The notes under the pieces are model-generated. The model made no database searches. It worked only from the letters and a program-made list of their open reading frames with translations, and was not told the origin of the DNA. From the NCBI GenBank assembly GCA_963736355.1, contig CAVTOO010000002.1:558001-622000 (forward strand): DNA of 64,000 nt, written 5' to 3'. A program made the position numbers and the translations under genes. Position 1 is the stretch's first letter; every line of letters begins with the position of its first letter. The stretch is from CAVTOO01 sp963736355 (lineage in GTDB: Bacteria; Pseudomonadota; Alphaproteobacteria; Rhizobiales; Xanthobacteraceae). Positions 17,600-28,082 of this stretch are shown one piece after another.

Positions 17600-20500
17600 A
17601 TGGACAAGGTCGCGGCGCACATGGCTCCATGCGCGGCCGGCGGCCGGGGTGCCCGCGCGGCCAAACCGGCCGGTGACAGGCCGGTGGCATTGCGCTATCC
17701 CCCTTATGTCATGGACGAAAAGACCGCTCAGCTCGTACCCGCCGACGACATCTTCGATGCCGTCCGGATCGGCGTGGAGATCGACCGCCTCGCCGAAAAG
17801 CATGCCGGCCAGACCGACATGCTGCGGACGTCGCTTGCGCAATATCTGAAAGCGGAACTCGCCACTGCGCGCAAGAAGGCCGAACAGGCCCTGCTCGTTG
17901 ACCGTCACGGCCGCCGCTGTGCCGAGCGCCTGTGTTTCGTCATGGATGAAATCATCCGCCTCATCTTCGATACCGCGACACGTCATCTCTACTCATCGAC
18001 CGTGCTCTCGGAAGCCGAACGCATGACGGTGGTCGCGACCGGCGGCTATGGCCGCGGGCTGATGGCGCCGGAGTCCGACATCGATCTGTTGTTCCTGCTG
18101 CCCTACAAACAGACCGCCCGCGGCGAACAGGTCGCGGAAGCTATTCTGTACTGCCTCTGGGACATGGGGCTGAAGGTCGGGCACGCCACCCGCTCCATCG
18201 ACGAATGTATTCGCCAGTCGCGCGCCGACATGACGATCCGCACGTCCGTGCTGGAAGCGCGCTTCCTCGTCGGCGAGCGCACGCTGTTCGACAATCTGGT
18301 GACACGCTTCGACAAGGACGTGGTGCAGGGCACCGCACCGGAATTCGTGGCCGCGAAACTGACCGAGCGCGAGGAGCGGCATCGCCGCGCCGGGCAATCG
18401 CGCTATCTGGTCGAACCCAACGTCAAGGACGGCAAGGGCGGGTTGCGCGACCTGCACACGCTGTTCTGGATCGCCAAGTATGTCTATCGCGTGCGCGACG
18501 GCAGCGAACTCGTCGCGCGCGGCGTGTTCGACCAGAAGGAATATCTCACCTTCCGCCGCTGCGAAGACTTCCTGTGGTCGGTCCGCTGCAACATCCACTT
18601 CTACACGGGCCGCGCCGAGGAGCGACTGGCCTTCGACATCCAGCGCGAGATCGCGCAGCGGCTCGGCTACACCGAACATCCGGGCATGCAGGATGTCGAG
18701 CGCTTCATGAAGCACTACTTCCTGATCGCCAAGGATGTCGGCAACCTCACCGCGATCCTGTGCGCGCATCTTGAGGACGAGCAGGCCAAGCCCGCGCCGG
18801 TCCTGAGCCGCATGATGGCGAAGCTGAAGCCGCGCGGCCGGCGACGGCTGCCGGAATCCGACGATTTCCTGGTCGACAATAATCGCATCACCATCGCCGC
18901 TCCGGACGTGTTTCGCACCGATCCGGTCAATTTCATTCGCCTGTTTCGCCTGGCGCAGAAGCACTCGCTGGTGCTGCATCCCGACGCGATGCGTTCCGTC
19001 AGCGCCTCGCTCTCGCTGATCAACCAGAAGCTGCGCGACGACGCTGAGGCCAACAGGCTGTTTCTCGAAATTCTCATTTCGAACGACGCCGAGACGATTC
19101 TGCGCCGCATGAACGAGACCGGCGTGCTCGGCCGCTTCATTCGCGCCTTCGGCCAGATCGTCTCGATGATGCAGTTCAACATGTATCATCACTACACGGT
19201 GGACGAGCATCTCTTGCGCGCCATCGGCATCGTCCAGGACATCGAACGCGGCGGCAATGACGAGATCGCATTCGCCAGTGATCTGATGCGAAAGATTCAG
19301 CCCGGCCATCGCGTCGTGCTTTACGTCGCGACGCTCCTGCACGACATCGCCAAGGGCCGCCCCGAGGACCATTCCATCGCCGGCGCCAAGGTGGCGAGGC
19401 GGCTATGCCCTCGGCTGGGCCTGAGCGCCGCCGATACCGAACTCGTGGCATGGCTGGTCGAGCAGCATCTCACCATGTCCACGGTGGCGCAGTCGCGCGA
19501 CCTCTCCGACCGCAAGACCATCGAGAATTTCGCCGCCGTCGTGCAGTCGCTGGAGCAATTGAAGCTTCTCACCATCCTCACCACCGCCGACATCCGCGCT
19601 GTCGGCCCCGGCGTCTGGAACGGCTGGAAAGCCCAATTGCTGCGCACGCTTTATTACGAAACCGAACCCGTGCTCACCGGCGGCTTCTCCGAGGTCAACC
19701 GCAGCCAGCGCATCAAGGCCGCGCAGGAAGAATTTCGTCTCGCCTTCACCGAATGGCCGGAGCGCGAACTCGAAGGGTATATCTCGCGGCACTATCCGGC
19801 CTACTGGCTCAAGGTCGATCTGCCGCGCAAGCTTCGTCATGCGCGTTTCGTGCGCGCGAGCGAAAAGGAAGGCCACAAGCTTGCGGTCAATGTCGGCTTC
19901 GACGAGACACGCGGCGTCACCGAACTGACGATCCTCGCGCCCGATCATCCCTGGCTGTTGTCGATTGTCGCCGGCGCCTGCGCCTCGGCGGGCGCCAACA
20001 TCGTCGATGCGCAGATCTACACCACCACCGACGGCCTTGCGCTCGACACCATCTCGATTTCGCGCGAATACGACCGCGATGAGGATGAAGGCCGGCGCGC
20101 CATGCGCATCGGCGAGACCATCGAGCAGGCGCTCGAAGGCAAGCTCAAATTGCCCGAGGTCGTGGCCCGCCGCATCGCCGGCAAGAACAAGCTCAAGGCG
20201 TTCACCATCGAGCCGGAAGTCGTCATCAACAACCAGTGGTCGGATCGCTACACCGTGATCGAGGTCTCGGGCCTCGACAGGCCGGGCCTGCTGTACCAGA
20301 TGACGACGACGCTTTCGAAGCTCAACCTCAACATCGCATCGGCCCATGTCGCGACTTTCGGCGAGCGCGTCCGCGACGTGTTCTACGTCACCGATCTGCT
20401 CGGCGCGCAGGTGACGGCGCCGACCCGCCAGGCCGCGATCAGGCGCGCGCTGGTCCATCTTTTCACCGAAGACGTCCAGACCACCCTGCCGACAACGTGA
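17600..20500 (+). CDS. glnD: Bifunctional [protein-PII] uridylyltransferase/uridylyl-removing enzyme
   Basis: GlnD senses glutamine and modifies PII proteins, setting nitrogen regulation. The 966-residue protein has all four parts: nucleotidyltransferase (GGYGRG..SDIDLLFL, about residues 148-165), the helical uridylyltransferase extension, an HD domain for deuridylylation (LLHDIAKGRPEDHS, about 583) and two C-terminal ACT domains (ELTILAPDHPWLLSIVAG and VIEVSGLDRPGLLYQMT). The first ATG (17600) gives an Ala/Gly-rich leader; ATG 17710 is a plausible alternative start. The frame is intact, unlike many neighbours. Confidence 0.95.
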   Translation: MDKVAAHMAPCAAGGRGARAAKPAGDRPVALRYPPYVMDEKTAQLVPADDIFDAVRIGVEIDRLAEKHAGQTDMLRTSLAQYLKAELATARKKAEQALLVDRHGRRCAERLCFVMDEIIRLIFDTATRHLYSSTVLSEAERMTVVATGGYGRGLMAPESDIDLLFLLPYKQTARGEQVAEAILYCLWDMGLKVGHATRSIDECIRQSRADMTIRTSVLEARFLVGERTLFDNLVTRFDKDVVQGTAPEFVAAKLTEREERHRRAGQSRYLVEPNVKDGKGGLRDLHTLFWIAKYVYRVRDGSELVARGVFDQKEYLTFRRCEDFLWSVRCNIHFYTGRAEERLAFDIQREIAQRLGYTEHPGMQDVERFMKHYFLIAKDVGNLTAILCAHLEDEQAKPAPVLSRMMAKLKPRGRRRLPESDDFLVDNNRITIAAPDVFRTDPVNFIRLFRLAQKHSLVLHPDAMRSVSASLSLINQKLRDDAEANRLFLEILISNDAETILRRMNETGVLGRFIRAFGQIVSMMQFNMYHHYTVDEHLLRAIGIVQDIERGGNDEIAFASDLMRKIQPGHRVVLYVATLLHDIAKGRPEDHSIAGAKVARRLCPRLGLSAADTELVAWLVEQHLTMSTVAQSRDLSDRKTIENFAAVVQSLEQLKLLTILTTADIRAVGPGVWNGWKAQLLRTLYYETEPVLTGGFSEVNRSQRIKAAQEEFRLAFTEWPERELEGYISRHYPAYWLKVDLPRKLRHARFVRASEKEGHKLAVNVGFDETRGVTELTILAPDHPWLLSIVAGACASAGANIVDAQIYTTTDGLALDTISISREYDRDEDEGRRAMRIGETIEQALEGKLKLPEVVARRIAGKNKLKAFTIEPEVVINNQWSDRYTVIEVSGLDRPGLLYQMTTTLSKLNLNIASAHVATFGERVRDVFYVTDLLGAQVTAPTRQAAIRRALVHLFTEDVQTTLPTT

Positions 20501-20516
20501 GATTCAATCACGCGGT

Positions 20517-22140
20517 CTAGTTTCGGCGCACCACGCCGATGGCGATATTGTCCTTGATCTGAACGCTCTCAAAATCCGTCACCAGGACGTCGACTACCGC
20601 GGTCCATCTTCCTGGCACCGGGATCACGAGCCCACGGACATGCCACAGGCCGTCAGAGCCAAGCTCCGCCGGACGGCGGATCTCCTCGATGCCGCTCTCG
20701 GGCAGCGACAGGATCACCTCGACCTCCTTGGGCACCAGCGGCTGGAAATCTCCCGTCATGATCATGACCGACATGCGCACAGGCCCGGCCGCATCCGGCG
20801 TGACGGTCAGTTCCCCCATCAGCTTTTCAGTATGGATGTGAACACTGGCCACGGTCTGCGCCAGCGCGCGTGGCGGCGGCGTGAAGCGCCACAGCGCAGC
20901 GATCCCCAGCACGGCCATGAACAAAAAAGTCTCAACCAGAACGAGCCGGGCGAGCCTGTGTGCGGTCGTGCGGTCACCCCCGAGCGCGCCATCGGTGAAC
21001 CGCCAGCGATTGGCCGCGGCCAGCAGAAAGATGACAAGAACCGCAACAAGCTTGGCCGACAGAACGAGTCCATAGTTCGTGGACAGAATTGCGGAAGGGA
21101 TCTCGACCTGAACGACAGCGAGAATCAGTCCCGCGGCAACCATCAGCGCAACGACAAACGGAATGGCTGTGGAGAAGCGGCGAAGCGCGGATGCCGCGCC
21201 AGGATCGCCATTGCGCAGAAGCGTTATCAGCGGCAGCAGCGCGCCGGCCCAGAACGTCACGCCGACAGTATGAACAAACACCGCAGGCCGCATCAGCCCT
21301 TGCGGCGACGCCGCGCTGGCATGACCGCTCGCCGCCAGCGCCACACCTGCACCGCACAGAGCGAGAGCCGAAAGAACGCGCGCCGCAGTCCGTCGCGGCA
21401 GATGCAAGGCGATTATCGCCAGCGCTAATGCACCGAGGGCGACGATGACCGTCAGGCCGAAACTGGTCGAGAAGCCGGTGTGCCAGACCACCGGATTGGC
21501 GAAAGCATCCGGCGCAAGGCCCAGCGCGTCGAGCCCCTGCAATCCGGCTGCGCCGATGGCCGCTGCCATTCCGGCGGCGAGCAACGCATCGTGAGCGTGC
21601 GCGTAAGGCTCGCTGCGCGTCGGCAACCCACGCGCCAAAGAAAACGCCGCCAATGCCGAAGAACAATCCGGCATAAAGAACGAGCTTTGCCAGCCACAGC
21701 AGAACCGAAGTCGCGCGGCTCGCCGAATCCGGCGGCACATTGCCGCTGTTGGTGACGACACCCATCGAGAACAGAACCGATCCCGCAACCGGATGACCGT
21801 CGCCTGATACGACGCGCCAGCTCAGGACATGCGTGCCGCGATCGAGCGGCGGCGCTGTCATGACGACGCTGTTGCCGTGGCTTTCCGCGGACAACGGCGA
21901 CACCTGCCCGGAGGGGCCAATCAGCGTCAGAACCAACGGCGAGACCGGTTCATTGAATGTCAGAATGAAATTCGACGGCGTGGCCTGCAGGACCGCGCCG
22001 TCGGAAGGTTCCGCCCGTACAAGCTGGGCATGGGCCGCAGCCGGTGAGACGGCACTCAACGCAAACAGCAGCGCCAGCGCCGCCGCGACGACGGCGCCGA
22101 GGACACTGGATGCAGATCGACCGCTCACCTGCTCGCTCAT
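20517..22140 (-). CDS. CopC-CopD fusion, copper resistance/uptake membrane protein (one frameshift)
   Basis: The N-terminus (start ATG 22140) has a signal peptide ending SPAAAHAQLVRAEPSDGAV, so the mature protein starts with a CopC domain whose first histidine is a copper ligand. CopD follows with about eight membrane segments (LAKLVLYAGLFFGIGGVFF, then FVHTVGVTFWAGALLPLI and the TFFWAGALLP-like H-x3-F region). A C-terminal extracytoplasmic domain (MGELTVTPDAAGPVRMSVMI) closes it, as in YtkA-like tails. The CopC and CopD parts are in different frames with the break at about 21640-21660; removing one base gives about 540 residues. It lies 2 bases after the YcnI-like gene, so they are one operon. 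Confidence 0.85.
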
Positions 22141-22142
22141 GC

Positions 22143-22664
22143 TCAGGGCTTCGGCAGCAGCTTCAGGCCGGGCGCGGGCTTCTTGTAGTCGGCCGACGTC
22201 TTGCCTTCCGCCGGAATCTCGATCCAGCGCTCGAACGCCTTGTCGGGGCACTCCTGCACCACGGGGAAGTACATCGTCGTGTTGGGCGCGAGATCCTTCG
22301 ACAGCGCGCCACGGAACACGAACTCGTCATAGTTCTCATCGAGCAGATTGCCGCCGCTCCAGACAACTTCCTTGACGACGACGATGTCCGCGCCGTGATC
22401 GTCCTTCTTTGCGGGTGCAGACGTGTCCTTGATCATCTCCAGCTTCCAGCCGGGCTTCGGCATCGCCTTGACGCCGGTAACGCCTGCCGGAATCTGCACG
22501 CGCACGACATTGGTCGGCTTGCCGGCGCAACCATGCGGAACGCGCAAGGTGGCCTTGTAGGTTGAGCCGACAACGGCCTGCTGATTTTCAAGCGTGACGT
22601 GAGCGAAGGCCGCCGAGCTTGCGAGCACCGACGACGTGATGACGGACAAAACGAGTTTCTTCAT
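22143..22664 (-). CDS. YcnI-family (DUF1775) periplasmic copper-binding protein
   Basis: The protein has 173 residues from ATG 22664, with GGAGA six bases upstream. A signal peptide (KKLVLSVITSSVLASSAAFA) is cut just before His-Val-Thr, so the mature chain begins with histidine, the copper-binding feature known for YcnI. The body has VGSTYKATLRVPHGCAG and KEVVWSGGNLLDENYDEFVF, both typical. YcnI proteins are found beside CopC/CopD, as here, where the CopCD fusion follows directly. The likely role is periplasmic copper handling. Confidence 0.9.
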   Translation of the reverse strand: MKKLVLSVITSSVLASSAAFAHVTLENQQAVVGSTYKATLRVPHGCAGKPTNVVRVQIPAGVTGVKAMPKPGWKLEMIKDTSAPAKKDDHGADIVVVKEVVWSGGNLLDENYDEFVFRGALSKDLAPNTTMYFPVVQECPDKAFERWIEIPAEGKTSADYKKPAPGLKLLPKP

Positions 22665-22786
22665 AAGATGTCTCCATTGGCCCGAATCCCGTTGGGACCG
22701 GCAGGCCGATTGATTCCGATCGCGCGCGGCGCACACAGTGCGGCCGTTCGCAATCCTTCAGGTTTGGATGTCAGAAAATGTCGCGG

Positions 22787-23176
22787 CTACGCGGCGAGCG
22801 GCGGCGCGCGCGGATTACCGGGATTCCAGCCGCGGGCATCGATCCGCACGTCGTTCCAGGACGACGATGGCGCGACCGAAACGGCCGAGACGATGAGCGG
22901 CAGCGCCGCTTCACCCGGAGGTGCAATCGCCGACCCGAACATGGTGCAGGCGAGGCTGCAGCAGGTCTCGTGCGGGGACTGTTGATTGTCTTGCGGATTG
23001 TTCTGGGCATCAGCAGGCGCGGAGCCGGCGCCATAACACAGAACATGCAGGGGGTTGGCGGTATCGGCACTGAGCGCCGGCGCGGCGACGACCAAAACCG
23101 CATGGATCGCAAACAGATAGGCTGCGGCAAGAGCCACCCATCGCTGCCATCCTGATCGCGTCGTCGCCATTATCAT
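22787..23176 (-). CDS. DUF2946-like small exported/membrane protein
   Basis: The protein has about 129 residues from ATG 23176 (or 127 from ATG 23170). It has a hydrophobic N-terminal segment (WVALAAAYLFAIHAVLVVAA), a central HVLCYGAGS and then ETCCSLACTMFG, a cysteine/histidine set characteristic of DUF2946 proteins. These occur with copper-related genes, and the YcnI-like and CopCD genes follow on the same strand after 122 bases. A metal-binding role in the periplasm is inferred; function in the family is not established. Confidence 0.7.
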   Translation of the reverse strand: MIMATTRSGWQRWVALAAAYLFAIHAVLVVAAPALSADTANPLHVLCYGAGSAPADAQNNPQDNQQSPHETCCSLACTMFGSAIAPPGEAALPLIVSAVSVAPSSSWNDVRIDARGWNPGNPRAPPLAA

Positions 23177-23401
23177 CCGCCCGGTCAGGCGCCTCGTAGC
23201 ATCCCTCGCAGCAGGAGAAAAGCGTCGGCCAAACCGCCCTGCTCCGGCCAAGATAACGCAGGCCTGATGCGGGAATCACCATGCGTGCCGGTCGGTGCAG
23301 AAAACCTGCCCCGTCTTTGCCATTAACCTCCGCTTAACCTGCCCTTAAACCCCGGCGGCCTAAAAGTTGGCCATGGGACAAAGGCAGGCTTGGGACGGCG
23401 T

Positions 23402-25605
23402 ATGGGGCGCGGCGGCAAGAAGAAGGGCGATCGGCGCGAGCCGCAATTCGGGCTGGGTCCGTCGCTGGACGATCTGCGTCCCGGTCCGCGCGACCGTGTC
23501 GGCGTAAGCGACGACGACGAGCCCGTGGCCCCGAAAAAGAAAGCCCGCGACGACAATTCGCGCGAAAAATCCTCGTCCCGGGATTCTTCGAAGAATTCCT
23601 CGAAGAAGAAACAACCGGCCGCGAAACGGCGCAGCGTCATTGGCCGCATCGCCTATTGGGGCGTGGTCGCCGGACTTTGGGCCGGCATCGCCGTTTTCGG
23701 CGTCGCCGTCTGGGTCAGCGCGCATCTGCCGCCCATCCATGCGCTTGAAGTGCCCAAGCGCCCGCCGACCATCCGCATCGCGGGCCTGGACGGCAGCATC
23801 CTGGCGACACGCGGCGAGCAGGCCGGCACCAATGTGTCGATCTCTGAATTGCCGCCGCATCTGCCGCAGGCCTTCATCGCCATCGAGGACCGGCGCTTCT
23901 ATTCGCATTACGGCATCGATCCGCAAGGCATCGGTCGCGCCATCGTCGCCAATGTCACGCGCCGCGGCCTGTCGCAGGGCGGCTCCACCATCACGCAGCA
24001 GCTCGCCAAGAATCTCTTCCTGACGCAGGAGCGCACGATGTGGCGCAAACTGCAGGAAGTGGAACTCGCGCTGTGGCTCGAACACAAATATTCGAAGAAA
24101 CAGATTCTCGAACTCTATCTCAACCGTGTCTATTTCGGCTCCGGCGCCTACGGCGTCGAAGCCGCCGCGCAGCGCTATTTCGGCAAGTCCGCGCGCAAGG
24201 TGACGCTGTCCGAGGCCGCGATGCTCGCCGGCCTCGTCAAATCGCCGTCGCGTCTCGCACCCAATCGCAATCAGGACGCAGCCGAAGCACGCGCGAAGGT
24301 CGTGCTCGGCGCCATGGCGGAGATGGGCGCAATCACGCAGACCCAGGCGCAGGCCACTATCGGACATCCGGCCTATACGGTTCAGCCATCGGGGCCGCCA
24401 CCATCAACTATGTCGCGGACTGGATCGCCGAAGTCCTCGACGATCTGGTCGGCGGCATCGAAGACGACATCCTCGTTGAAACAACCATCGATCCGAAGCT
24501 TCAGAGCGTGGCGGAAGCCGCCATCATCGACGAGCTGGCGGCCAAGAGCGTGAAGTTCAACGTCTCTCAAGGCGCGCTTGTGGCGATGACGCCGGCCGGC
24601 GCGGTGCGCGCCATGATCGGCGGACGCAACTACGGCGACAGTCAGTTCAACCGCGCCGTCACCGCCAAGCGTCAGCCAGGCTCGGCCTTCAAGCCGTTCG
24701 TCTATCTCACCGCCCTCGAACAAGGCCTGACGCCCGACACCGTGCGTCAGGATGCGCCGGTCAACATCAAGGGCTGGACGCCGGAGAATTACAGCCGCGA
24801 ATATTACGGCAATGTCACGCTGACGCAGGCGCTGGCGATGTCATTGAACACCGTCGCCGTCCGCCTCGGACTCGAAGTAACGCCGAAGGCCGTGGTGCGC
24901 ACCGCGCATCGCCTCGGCATTGCGTCCAAGCTCGAGCCCAACGCCTCGATTGCGCTCGGCACATCGGAAGTGTCGATGGTGGAACTGGTCGGCGCCTATG
25001 CGACCTTCGCCAACAACGGCCAGGCGGTCGCGCCTTATGTCATCGAGCGCATCAAGAACGAAGCCGGCAAGACGTTGTACAAGCGCAACGCCGAGAGCCT
25101 CGGTCAGGTGGTCGAACCGCGCTATGTCGGCATGATGAACACCATGATGCAGGAAACGCTGCTGACCGGCACGGCAAGCAAGGCCGAAATTCCGGGCTGG
25201 CCGGCCGCAGGCAAGACCGGCACCAGCCAGGATTTCCGCGATGCCTGGTTCGTCGGCTACACCGCGCATCTCGTCACCGGCGTCTGGCTCGGCAACGACG
25301 ACAACTCACCGACGCGCAAGACCACCGGCGGCGGATTGCCTGTCGAAGTATGGACGCGTTTCATGCGTGTCGCGCATCAGAGCGTGCCGATCGCAAGCCT
25401 GCCGACCGAACGCGGCAGCGGCGGCGGATTGTTCGACCGTATGCTGACGGACAATGGCGCGGTTGTTCAGCCAGCGCCGACACCTGCCAGCGCGCCACCG
25501 CGCGGCAATGCGGCGGCGCAATCCGGCACGCGGCCCGAACCCGGCCTTCCACCCATGGGTGGCATCGACGGCTGGTTCATGGACAAGATTTTCGGGCGGC
25601 GCTAG
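23402..25605 (+). CDS. Penicillin-binding protein 1A-type bifunctional peptidoglycan synthase (one frameshift)
   Basis: This class A PBP has a basic, low-complexity cytoplasmic N-terminus (KKKARDDNSREKSSSRDSSK) and one membrane segment (about residues 82-105). The glycosyltransferase domain has EDRRFYSHYGID and QGGSTITQQLAKN, and the transpeptidase has SAFKPF (SxxK), SLN and KTGTSQD. The two enzymes lie in different frames; the break is at about 24382-24395, and adding one base joins them into about 734 residues. ATG 23402 is preferred over TTG 23390. Loss of the transpeptidase half would be harmful, so a sequence error is likely. The C-terminus ends in a Pro/Ala-rich tail. Confidence 0.9.
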
Positions 25606-25617
25606 CGGCACGTCGCG

Positions 25618-26448
25618 TCAGGACGCGTCTGCCCTGTTTTCATCCGCCCCGTAACGGTGCAGATCGTTGCCATAGGCGTTGAGCCAGTCCTTGACCTCGC
25701 GCAGATCGGGACAGAGGCCGAACACAATCCGCCAGAAGCGTCGCGAATGATTCATCTCGACGAGATGGGCGACTTCATGCGCGGCGAGATAATCCAGCAC
25801 ATGCGCCGGCGCCAGAATGAGCCGCCATGAAAATGACAGCGTGCCGGTGGACGAGCACGAACCCCAGCGGCTTGACGTATCGCGCACGCTCAGGCGCGCA
25901 TACTTCACATTCAGCGCTGTCGCATGGCGGGTAACGGCCGCAGCGAGATCGCGCCGCGCTTCACGTTTGAGAAAATCACCGATGCGCCGCGCCATATGGC
26001 TTTCGCCGCCGGCAACGCAGAGAAGCCGCTCGCCATCCGCACCGGCTTCCACCCACACCGTCCCGCGCGACGACGGCCGATGAGCAATGCGATGATCGAT
26101 GCCGCGCAGGGGAACGATGGCGCCGTCCACAAACGGAACGGCTTGCGGCAGCCGGCGCAGCCGTTCGGCCAGCCACGCGCCATGTCCTTCTGCGAAGGCT
26201 CTTGCCTGAGCGAGCGAACCCCGCACCGGCAGTGTCAGCACCGCCTCGCGGCGCGTGCCGTGGACCTGCAGCGTGAAGCGCCGCGCGGTGCGGATACGTC
26301 GCAGCCTCACCGCATAGATTTCATCGCCGACATTGAGCTCGATCACCGGCGGATCGACGCGACGCGGCGATACCGGCTTGCGATTCAAGCCGGAGGCCGT
26401 TGACGTCCAGAGTCGCCAGGGAAAGGGAGCGCGCGCAAGGCAAACCAT
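25618..26448 (-). CDS. YgjP-like (DUF45, M48-related) metal-dependent hydrolase
   Basis: This 276-residue protein of the SprT/YgjP group has the zinc motif H-E-x-x-H in AAHEVAHLVEMNHSRRFW, where the third ligand is the downstream histidine. SRWGSCSSTGTLSFSWRLI and the N-terminal RRIRTARRFTLQV are typical of the family. The substrate is not known; members are predicted cytosolic zinc proteases. The first 35 residues are Pro/Arg-rich and less certain; the true start may be further in. It is convergent with the PBP gene, 12 bases away. Confidence 0.85.
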   Translation of the reverse strand: MVCLARAPFPWRLWTSTASGLNRKPVSPRRVDPPVIELNVGDEIYAVRLRRIRTARRFTLQVHGTRREAVLTLPVRGSLAQARAFAEGHGAWLAERLRRLPQAVPFVDGAIVPLRGIDHRIAHRPSSRGTVWVEAGADGERLLCVAGGESHMARRIGDFLKREARRDLAAAVTRHATALNVKYARLSVRDTSSRWGSCSSTGTLSFSWRLILAPAHVLDYLAAHEVAHLVEMNHSRRFWRIVFGLCPDLREVKDWLNAYGNDLHRYGADENRADAS

Positions 26449-26498
26449 GCGCGACAGTCTAGCCGATTCTTCGGCCGTAGTGAGGAATACTAGTTTGC

Positions 26499-26547
26499 GA
26501 GCATGATCTTATCCGAAAACCGGTATCCACTTTTCGGGATCATGCTC
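26499..26547. repeat. 49-bp palindromic intergenic repeat, variant A copy 2
   Basis: The sequence matches the repeat at 4954-5002 apart from the central ACCGGTATCC. Its last base is the first base of the phaZ stop codon complement (TAG at 26547-26549), so the palindrome begins exactly at the end of that gene and could serve as its transcript end hairpin. Confidence 0.9.
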
Positions 26548-27875
26548 TAGCGCACCACGCTCATGCGCACGACATTATCGGCGGCGGCGGACCGCATGAA
26601 ATCGGCAATGCGCGGCTGGATTTCGGAGCGGAACCGCGATCCGTTGAACACGCCATAATGGCCGACGCCGGGCTGCAGGTAGTGCACGCGCCGCTCGGAC
26701 GGAATGTTGACGCAAAGCCGATGCGAGGCCTCGGTCTGGCCGACGCCGGAAATATCGTCCTTCTCGCCTTCGACCGTCATCAGCGCCGTGCGCGTGATCG
26801 CGCCCGGATCGATCAGCATGCCCCGATGCGTCATCTCGCCCTTGGGCAGAGAATGGCGGATGAACACCGTCTCGACCGTCTGCAGATAGAATTCGGCGGT
26901 GAGATCCATCACGGCCAGATACTCGTCGTAGAACTCGCGGTGCTTCTGCGCCGAATCGCCGTCACCATCGACCAGATGCGTGAACAGATTGCGATGCGCC
27001 TCGACATGCCGGTCGAGGTTCATGCTGACGAAGCCGTTGAGCTGCAGGAAGCCCGGATAGACCTCGCGGCCGAAGCCGGGATGCGGGAACGGCACCCGGG
27101 TGATGACATGGCTGCGGAACCAGTCGATGCCGTTGTTCTCAGCCACGCGGTTCACGGCGGTGGGATTGCTGCGGGTATCGATCGGCCCACCCATCAGCGT
27201 CATCGATACCGGAACATGCGGATCGTTGCACGCCGACATCACCGAGACGGCGGCCATCACCGGCACGGAAGGCTGGCAGACCGCGACGACATGGATGTTG
27301 GTGCCGAGCGCCGTCAGCATCTCGATGACGTAGTCGATGTAGTCGTCGAGATCGAACCGGCCTTCGGTCAGCGGCACCATGCGCGCATCGGCCCAGTCGG
27401 TGATATAGACTTCGTGCGAGGGCAGAAACGCCTCGACCGTGCCCTTGAGCAGCGTGGCGTAGTGGCCCGACATCGGGGCGACGATCAGAACGCGCGGATG
27501 ATGATCGCGCGGCGGACGCGCGAACGCGCGTTCAAAATGCAAAAGGCGGCAGAACGGCTTTTCCCAGACGACGCGCGGATAGACGGGCACGCGCATGCCG
27601 CCGACGGTGGTTTCGGTGATCGGCCATTCCGGCTTGCCGTAGCGGCGCGTCGTGCGCTCGAACAGCTCAGCCGCGGCCGCCATCTGTTTGCCGAAGGGCG
27701 TGTGCGCGAGCGGATTGGCCTGGTTCTGATAAAACAAACGCGTTGCGTCAGCCATGGCGCGCGCCGGATTGAGCGATGCCTGGGCGAGCTCATACATCCA
27801 GTAAAGCGGCGTCGTCAGTTTGAGGCTGTCGTCCGCCGCAACAGGCGGCGCAACGCCGAATTCGCCGATTGGCAT
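26547..27875 (-). CDS. phaZ: Intracellular polyhydroxyalkanoate depolymerase
   Basis: This 442-residue alpha/beta-hydrolase degrades stored PHA granules in the cytoplasm. The N-terminal MYWMYELAQASLNPARAMAD-like region, the strand VLIVAPMSGHYATLLKGTVE, the nucleophile elbow VCQPSVPVMAA (cysteine as nucleophile) and LMGGPIDTRSNPTAVN are all standard for the short-chain-length intracellular depolymerases. The C-terminal HRLCVNIPSERRVHYLQPGVGHYGVFNGSRF holds the catalytic histidine. The gene stands alone; its stop is fused to a palindromic repeat. Confidence 0.94.
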   Translation of the reverse strand: MPIGEFGVAPPVAADDSLKLTTPLYWMYELAQASLNPARAMADATRLFYQNQANPLAHTPFGKQMAAAAELFERTTRRYGKPEWPITETTVGGMRVPVYPRVVWEKPFCRLLHFERAFARPPRDHHPRVLIVAPMSGHYATLLKGTVEAFLPSHEVYITDWADARMVPLTEGRFDLDDYIDYVIEMLTALGTNIHVVAVCQPSVPVMAAVSVMSACNDPHVPVSMTLMGGPIDTRSNPTAVNRVAENNGIDWFRSHVITRVPFPHPGFGREVYPGFLQLNGFVSMNLDRHVEAHRNLFTHLVDGDGDSAQKHREFYDEYLAVMDLTAEFYLQTVETVFIRHSLPKGEMTHRGMLIDPGAITRTALMTVEGEKDDISGVGQTEASHRLCVNIPSERRVHYLQPGVGHYGVFNGSRFRSEIQPRIADFMRSAAADNVVRMSVVR

Positions 27876-28034
27876 ATGTTGATCCTTGAAACGCCGGCAC
27901 GGCGCTATTGCGATGCAATATAATGGGAATTGGCGGCCAATCCGTCAATGCGCATGCCGAAATAGCCGAATAATAAAGGGGATCGTTACGGAGGCCTTAA
28001 GGGCGGAATCGGCCGATTTCGAGCCTTTTACCGT

Positions 28035-28082
28035 GAGGATGATCTTATCGAAAAACCGATGCCCACTTTCCGGATCATGCTC
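28035..28082. repeat. Palindromic intergenic repeat, variant A copy 3
   Basis: The sequence begins GAGGATGATC and ends GATCATGCTC, with three mismatches to the other copies (GATG for CATG at the left arm, one A/C change in the centre). Its last two bases overlap the stop codon complement of the ABC permease gene (28081-28083), the same arrangement as at phaZ. Confidence 0.85.

Noticed and set aside
17993..20458. Two long minus-strand frames opposite glnD
   Set aside because: Same mirror effect; glnD is intact and complete.
26658..27923. 421-residue plus-strand frame opposite phaZ
   Set aside because: Composition is His/Arg/Asp-rich with no family match; phaZ on the minus strand has all depolymerase motifs.
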